In this document: in pieces, positions 59,118 through 64,000 of the stretch
Layout: each line of letters opens with the position of its first letter
Position numbering within the stretch: position 1 is the first letter of the stretch
Assembly: GCF_038502225.1 (NCBI RefSeq)
Contig: NW_027195384.1
Coordinates: forward strand, 62,001-126,000
Reading direction: 5' to 3'
DNA: 64,000 nt
From: Cherax quadricarinatus
Taxonomy: Eukaryota > Arthropoda > Malacostraca > Decapoda > Parastacidae
The notes under the pieces: model-generated
Seen by the model: only the letters and a program-made list of their open reading frames with translations
Told to the model about the DNA's origin: nothing
Database searches by the model: none
Program-made: the position numbers and the translations under genes

Positions 59118-59946
59118 AAACCAACCGAGTTCCCACTGCGCCTGCACGGATGTGCGGGGGAAGAGGTCGACACAGAGCATCGGGGTTAGTGGGAGTGGTT
59201 TGAATGTAGTGAGGAGGCTGTGAAAACATTGGACAAGGAAATTGGCATTCACGGCAGCCTAAGGATTAATATAGGTCTCACTTCATAATAGGAAGTGTCA
59301 TAATTGTTCCTGGTGAAGAGTGAGGGAACGTGATTTACAGGACCACCGTAATAAAGTGGTAAAATTAGTGAATAATGGCAGGACCGGTGGAGACTGGCGC
59401 ATCGCCATGGAGTGTCCTGGGGAAAATACCCGTGATTTAATCATCACTCATCGGTCTCAGATCTTAATGGAGTGACCTCTAATGTGTATAATAATTATGA
59501 GACATGAAATCATCTTGTTAATTGTAATGTAATCAGTGATAATAACATTAAGTTAAGAGAATGCGGGAAGTGAAATAAGTCGCCTTGCTCTGAGTGAACA
59601 CGTTAGTCCTCGTGTTTCCCGTCCAAAGGATAGTGAAGTTTTTATGGAGTCACGACTTCTAAACCAGGACAAACTGACGGATACCTCATCCTCCTGGAAT
59701 AAGAACCATGTCGGTGTAACAGGACATCAGAATGAGATGGTGAATGGAGGAAATAAGGACCATCAATCACCCACAGTTAAGTAACCCTTCTAGTTATAGC
59801 AGATTGATACTGGCCAGTTAGGTATGTTGTAATTGGATAGGTTATTGGTGATCCAGCTACATCAAGTGACCACCAGAGAATATCTGGTAAGTGGTGGGAT
59901 TATGTACAAATGTTTTTCTTTGATGAATATATCCATGTGTAATCTA
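59118..59946. repeat. 824-bp dispersed repeat, copy 2
   Basis: Collinear with 25,497-26,320; ends at GTGTAATCTACC before a C run. No open frame. It is not followed by CR1A here. Confidence 0.85.
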
Positions 59947-60134
59947 CCCCCCCCCCTTCATTCAGTTAAACTAATATAATCTATACAGTACACAATTAAT
60001 TAGTAGCGCCGTACTTGTGGGTGCTATCCAATTTATACTGGTCTCAGATAGATATGGATAAGATTGTGAGGGTCGAGGGGACCACCTGCAGTGACCAGAG
60101 ATGGAATAAAAGCAGAGAGGTGAGTGCGAGGGAT

Positions 60135-60275
60135 AGTGTCACCTTCCATACATTCACAGACAAAGAGCACCGTGACCTCTCTAAACAAAGACTCCCAAGA
60201 GGTCTCCATAAAGGAAGTGCACTTAAGAGACTCATGGATAAGGATAATACTGATGATATTGACATTGATATTAGT
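60135..60275 (+). pseudogene. LINE-I-like ORF1 C-terminal fragment
   Basis: Encodes VTFHTFTDKEHRDLSKQRLP then RGLHKGSALKRLMDKDNTDD, matching the LINE-I ORF1 C-terminal domain (VTYHTFTHKQR, RLPRGLTTGSALTKLMDKG) with many differences. It therefore belongs to a divergent relative. ORF2 is absent downstream; a minisatellite follows. Confidence 0.75.
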
Positions 60276-60284
60276 AGTGAAGTT

Positions 60285-60410
60285 TTCTACAGTATGGCTC
60301 TCTACAGTATGGCTCTCAACAGTATGGCTCCCACAGTATGGCTCCTCCTGAAAAGGCCTTCGACAGAGTGGCTCCTTTTCCTGAGTGGCTCCCTTTCCTG
60401 AGTGGACTCC
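60285..60410. repeat. Short tandem repeats, TACAGTATGGCTCTC and GAGTGGCTCC types
   Basis: Four units of about 15-16 bp with CAGTATGGCTC, then three units with TCCTGAGTGGCTCC-like sequence. Direct continuation of the ORF1 fragment. Confidence 0.85.
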
Positions 60411-60890
60411 CACGACCCCCACCCATGACCCCACTAACGACCCCCCACCCACGACCTCCACCCACGACCCCCACCCACGACCCCCACCCACGACCCCCAC
60501 CCATGACCCCACCCATGACCCCACCAACGACCCCACCCACGACCCCCACCCACGACCCCCACCCACGACCCCCACCCATGACCCCACCCATGACCCCACC
60601 CACGACCCCACCCAGGACCCCCACCCACGACCCCCTCCCACGAACCCCCACCCATGACCCCATCCACGACCCCCACCCACGACCCCCCACCCATGACCCC
60701 ACCCACGACCCCCACCCATGACCCCACCCACGACCCCACCCACCCACGACCTCACTTTCAACCTCCCACCCATGACCCGCGCCGATCCGCGACCTTGACC
60801 TCACCCTCGACCACCTCACCTTCGACCACCTTGACCTCACCCTCGACCACCTCACCCTCAACCCCCCCACCCACGTCCACACGCACGCGC
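60410..60890. repeat. C-rich minisatellite (ACGACCCCCACCC), G4-capable on minus strand
   Basis: About 25 units of 11-14 bp, ACGACCCCCACCC and ATGACCCCACCC, then CTCACCCTCGACCACCTCAC units from 60,790. The minus strand has dense runs of three to five G. Open frames across it (Trp-Gly-Val or Thr-Pro-His repeats) are by-products. Confidence 0.95.
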
Positions 60891-60979
60891 CCTTGCGCCC
60901 ACCTGCCCCTTCTGCAGCACCTTCTGCAGCGTCATCTGGATCGCCCCCGCCCCTCGAATTTTTTCCGATTTTTTTCGAA

Positions 60980-61290
60980 TTTTTTTTGAATTTCATTTTC
61001 TTATGATCTCAATCTTCTCGGATCAAATTATTGAGGTTCCCCCTCCCACTTTCACCCCATCCAAAAATTTTTGATTTTTTTTTAATTTCATTTTCTTATG
61101 ATCTCCATCTCCTTGGATCAAGTTTTTTGGATTCCCCCCTATGGGTACCCCTCCCACCACCCACTTCTACCCCAATTTTTTTTTTTAATTTTATTTGAAT
61201 TTCATTTTCTTGTGGTCTCCATCTCCTTGGATCAAGTATTTCTCCTCCATCTCCTTGGATCAAGCTTTTTGGAATCCTCCCTCTAGGGGT
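60980..61290. repeat. Tandem repeat of about 105 bp, three units
   Basis: AATTTCATTTTCTTATGATC followed by TCCATCTCCTTGGATCAAG recurs at about 60,984, 61,086 and 61,197, with a partial extra TCTCCTTGGATCAAG at 61,248. No coding content. Confidence 0.85.
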
Positions 61291-61349
61291 AAGCATTCAA
61301 ATGAACTCCCCCTATTGGGCATGGTACTTTCTCTTACTACAGGTCTAAA

Positions 61350-61485
61350 CAAGTGTGACGTCACCCCACCCATGTTTACTCAGCGGCGGTCAGTGACGTC
61401 ACGTGATGACCTCACACACAGCCTGAATCTTGTAAACTTCCTCCTATGTCAGTGATGTCACGTGATGACCCCACACACAGGCTGA
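61350..61485. promoter_or_regulatory. Duplicated CRE/E-box cluster
   Basis: TGACGTCA occurs at 61,356-61,363 and 61,394-61,401, the latter overlapping CACGTG at 61,400-61,405. About 60 bp on, TGATGTCACGTGATGACC repeats the unit at 61,453-61,470. TGACGTCA is the cAMP-response element consensus and CACGTG the E-box. Binding is not shown; no gene is seen next to it. Confidence 0.4.
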
Positions 61486-61489
61486 ATCT

Positions 61490-63400
61490 TGTCGAGCAGA
61501 CAATAAAATGCAGGATAACACTAATACACAATATTTTCATTTATTTATTATACAACCAATGCATTTCATATACATCCAACAAAAAATTCATTGAAAATGG
61601 GTACAATTCATTGACTAAAATCAACATATTTTTCCCTTGAAGAAATTCTATGCATTTTTGTTCTGGATCTTCTTCGTCGTCACCATCTCAGCATTACACA
61701 TTTCATATACAACATAGGGAAAACATTACTCATTTTCCACTCTTAACCCAGGATAACCCAAATAATTCCACATTTTTTCGTTAATACCCACAACAATTCA
61801 CAATTTCTTTACGAAAGATTCACTCTCCTCAAGTCTAGATAATTTTCTCATTTTAACTATTTCATCAGAAAAAGTCCGGCGAATCTTAACTGATCGATCT
61901 CAGATAACATCTCAGGTCCCTCCTCCACGAAGTAACCTTCTCTCCTTACCCCTTCTGCCCACCCTCCCAACCCTCACACTCCCACCAACATCTCACAATT
62001 TTAAATCATAACCCACAATTTTTCTCGTTTTTGCTATTTCATCAACTTATAACCACTTTTCGATAAATTCACTAGACACAATTTTACATATTACAAAGTT
62101 AATATGCACACACACACACACACCTCACTTTACTCTGAACACCTTCAAAACACTCTCATAAATCATTGAATATTCACAAAAATACCTTCGAACATTTTCC
62201 AAACAACACTAAAACACTTCCAAAATATCATTTTGAATACTCCCAAATAAGATTTGACATCTCTGAATAATCTACACTTATATTATTTCATTAAATTACA
62301 ACTCATCCCCCAAACTCCTCCCTCATTCTCATTTTTACAACAGTCTCACAAAAAAACTAACTCAAACACTTTACTTTGAACAATACCAAAAACACCATCA
62401 ATTACCTTTGAATACTCCAAAAACAGTATTCGAACACAGCCAAATCACCAATGAATACTCCCAGAACACCTTCATAAATACTCTTGCACATCATTTGAAA
62501 ACCTTCAAAAACACCTTTGAATAGTCTCCAACACAATTTGAATACTCCCAAATACACCACTGAATACTACTAAAACACCACTGAATACAGTCAAAACACC
62601 ACCAAAATCACCATAAACTAAGATCAGCATCACAGACTAACACCAATTTTCACACAAATCCCCTCAAATCACTATAACCAAGACAATTACCAATTTCTAT
62701 GAGTACAGTCACCTCCAACTAAGATATAACATGAATTCAAAAAAAAAAAAAAAAACATGAACACAATCCAAACACACACGAACACTTATAACAGAATCAC
62801 TTCTTTTTCGGTATCTCTAGTTCGACAACAATGCCCACAACCCACAACACCCACATCCCACAACGCCCACATCCCACAACACCCACAACCCACAATTTTT
62901 TCTCGTTTTAACTAATTTCATCAGAAAAAGTCACAACAACAACCAACAACTTATAACCACTTTCTCGGCATCACTAGTTCGACAACAATACCCACAACCC
63001 TCATCACTTACCAATTTATTCACAATTTATTCGATACAAATTTTTCCCCTTCTTTTTACTGAATCTTAAATGTAATGCACATTCCTCCCTACATTACTAA
63101 AATTCTAATAAAATCCTCTCAATACCCATCTCCTTGTATCCACATAAATTGATAATATACTCACAACAACTAATCATCTCACTACCCAACTACTGCGACA
63201 TGATTCTACTCCCTCCATTCTTTTCCAATGCATCATAACTTTTCACTTCTATAATTTCTTTTAAAATATTCACACATTACCTTTATTTTCAGTAAAATCC
63301 CCCCCCCCCATATTTCATTAAATTTCTAATATAACCCTCCCCATACCCCTCTCCATCTCAACCACATTTCTTCACATCCACTCACATCCACTCTACTACA
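61490..63400. other. AC-rich low-complexity region with degenerate internal repeats
   Basis: No gene seen. Recurrent blocks: TATTTCATCAGAAAAAGTC (61,858; 62,920), TAGTTCGACAACAATRCCCAC (62,819; 62,977), CACCACTGAATAC-type units (62,440-62,600) and CCCACAACRCCCACATC units (62,835-62,900). (CA)8 lies at about 62,107 and an A run near 62,740. An AATAAA is at 61,502. Confidence 0.6.
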
Positions 63401-63402
63401 GG

Positions 63403-63724
63403 GACAGCATCGTGGAGTTCGACCGCGAGGCAGCTGTCAGGTGTGCCACAGGCAGTGTGTACTCAGTTCCTCAAGCTTCAACATCCGTGCACACGAGGGC
63501 CTGGGATCTTCAATCAACTTGGCGTCCACCAGGACGCTGACATGTCCCTAGGGGAGCTCTCCATCGGGCTGCTAACGGAGTCACTGGCTTCTTGGACCTC
63601 TTGGGGAGGGGCGATGGTGCTCGTGCAAGCAGCAGATCCCGGGGCAACTTGCTGCTGTTTGCAATGGCTGTCTACCGAGGAGAGACAGGCACCTAGCAAC
63701 ATCTGTTGTTGGGGCAATGGATGA
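63403..63724 (+). other. Possible exon or unclassified repeat with open frame
   Basis: GC-rich island in AT-rich DNA. A pyrimidine-rich tract ending CACTCTACTACAG directly precedes it, a good splice-acceptor shape. One frame is open from there through MPQAVCTQFLKLQ to GNG and TGA at 63,722-63,724, about 107 codons. I recognise no domain. It might be a terminal exon, but equally part of a repeat family, since a repeat starts right after it. Confidence 0.25.
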
Positions 63725-63739
63725 ATTCCCTGCTATGTT

Positions 63740-64000
63740 TGTTAACTGCTCATTACTCTGTAATTTGTCTATAATTGTAATCATGTGATAACGTGTTTAT
63801 CATTCATTACCTTTGAAACTTGTCATGATTGTGACCAGCTCTACCTGGAGCTCATTACCTTTGTAAATTCTCATAATCAATGTGTTTATGATTCATTACC
63901 TTTGCAATTATTCATGAGTGTGACCAGCTCTACCTGGAGCTCATTACCTTTGTAACTTGGTCATGATTATGACCAGATCTAGATCATTACCTTTGTAACT
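63740..64000. repeat. Dispersed repeat, inverse of 4,260-4,510
   Basis: Three tandem units with GACCAGCTCTACCTGGAGCT and CATTACCTTTGTAA, period about 80-90 bp, cut by the window end. Reverse complement of the motif near 4,260-4,510. Confidence 0.75.

Noticed and set aside
60033..60996. Gly-Trp-Val-rich and Pro-Thr-His-rich open frames, resembling structural proteins
   Set aside because: They follow the C-rich minisatellite in every frame; no signal peptide or conserved flank.

Overview
The window is gene-poor, repeat-packed animal DNA. The long (TG)n/(CA)n tracts, the many non-LTR (LINE) families, and 3' tails such as CCAGGTAAACTCCAGGTAA and the tandem TAGGTGAGTACAAA tail are ones I associate from memory with decapod crustaceans (crayfish, lobster, crab). 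That assignment is inference, not a search result. I see no convincing host protein-coding gene, rRNA, tRNA or CRISPR array. Working family names used here: CR1A (CR1-like LINE; ORF1 has a PHD finger and CCCH fingers), LINE-I (I-clade-like LINE; CCHC ORF1, EN-RT-RNase H ORF2), LINE-R (related to LINE-I), LINE-B, LINE-D, LINE-E and LINE-J (further LINEs), one Ty3/Gypsy element and one BEL/Pao ruin.

Layout. 1-74 is a LINE-D 3' end; 74-3,051 is almost all minisatellite; 3,060-4,640 holds small dispersed repeats; 4,638-4,905 is (CA)n. 4,905-25,470 is a four-level nest: a minus-strand LINE-I copy is split by a Gypsy fragment (6,079-18,661), which is split by a plus-strand CR1A (about 6,962-16,298), which is split by a minus-strand CR1A (about 8,967-14,022). 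The LINE-I 5' UTR also carries a LINE-R insertion (about 23,405-24,615). 25,497-31,972 holds an 824-bp repeat and a near full-length CR1A. 31,973-33,077 holds a LINE-B tail and a BEL/Pao remnant.

33,078 to about 47,694 reads best as one minus-strand LINE-D copy broken by four insertions: a plus-strand LINE-I whose ORF2 is open over 1,236 codons (34,409-41,784), LINE-B (41,785-42,985), CR1A (43,147-44,727) and LINE-E (about 45,331-46,540). Its AT-rich, internally repeated 5' side runs to about 49,262. 49,839-58,976 holds three more CR1A copies and a Jockey-like LINE with a poly(A) tail. 58,977-64,000 is repeat debris: a second copy of the 824-bp repeat, a LINE-I-like ORF1 scrap, a C-rich minisatellite, AC-rich low-complexity DNA, a possible exon near 63,403, and a repeat also present near 4,260 in the opposite orientation.

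How the parts work: each LINE would nick DNA with its endonuclease and copy its RNA at the nick (target-primed reverse transcription), using the ORF1 protein to bind its RNA. Every copy with an assessable ORF2 is broken except the plus-strand LINE-I, whose ORF2 is open although its ORF1 is frameshifted. The nesting gives a relative age order for the families.
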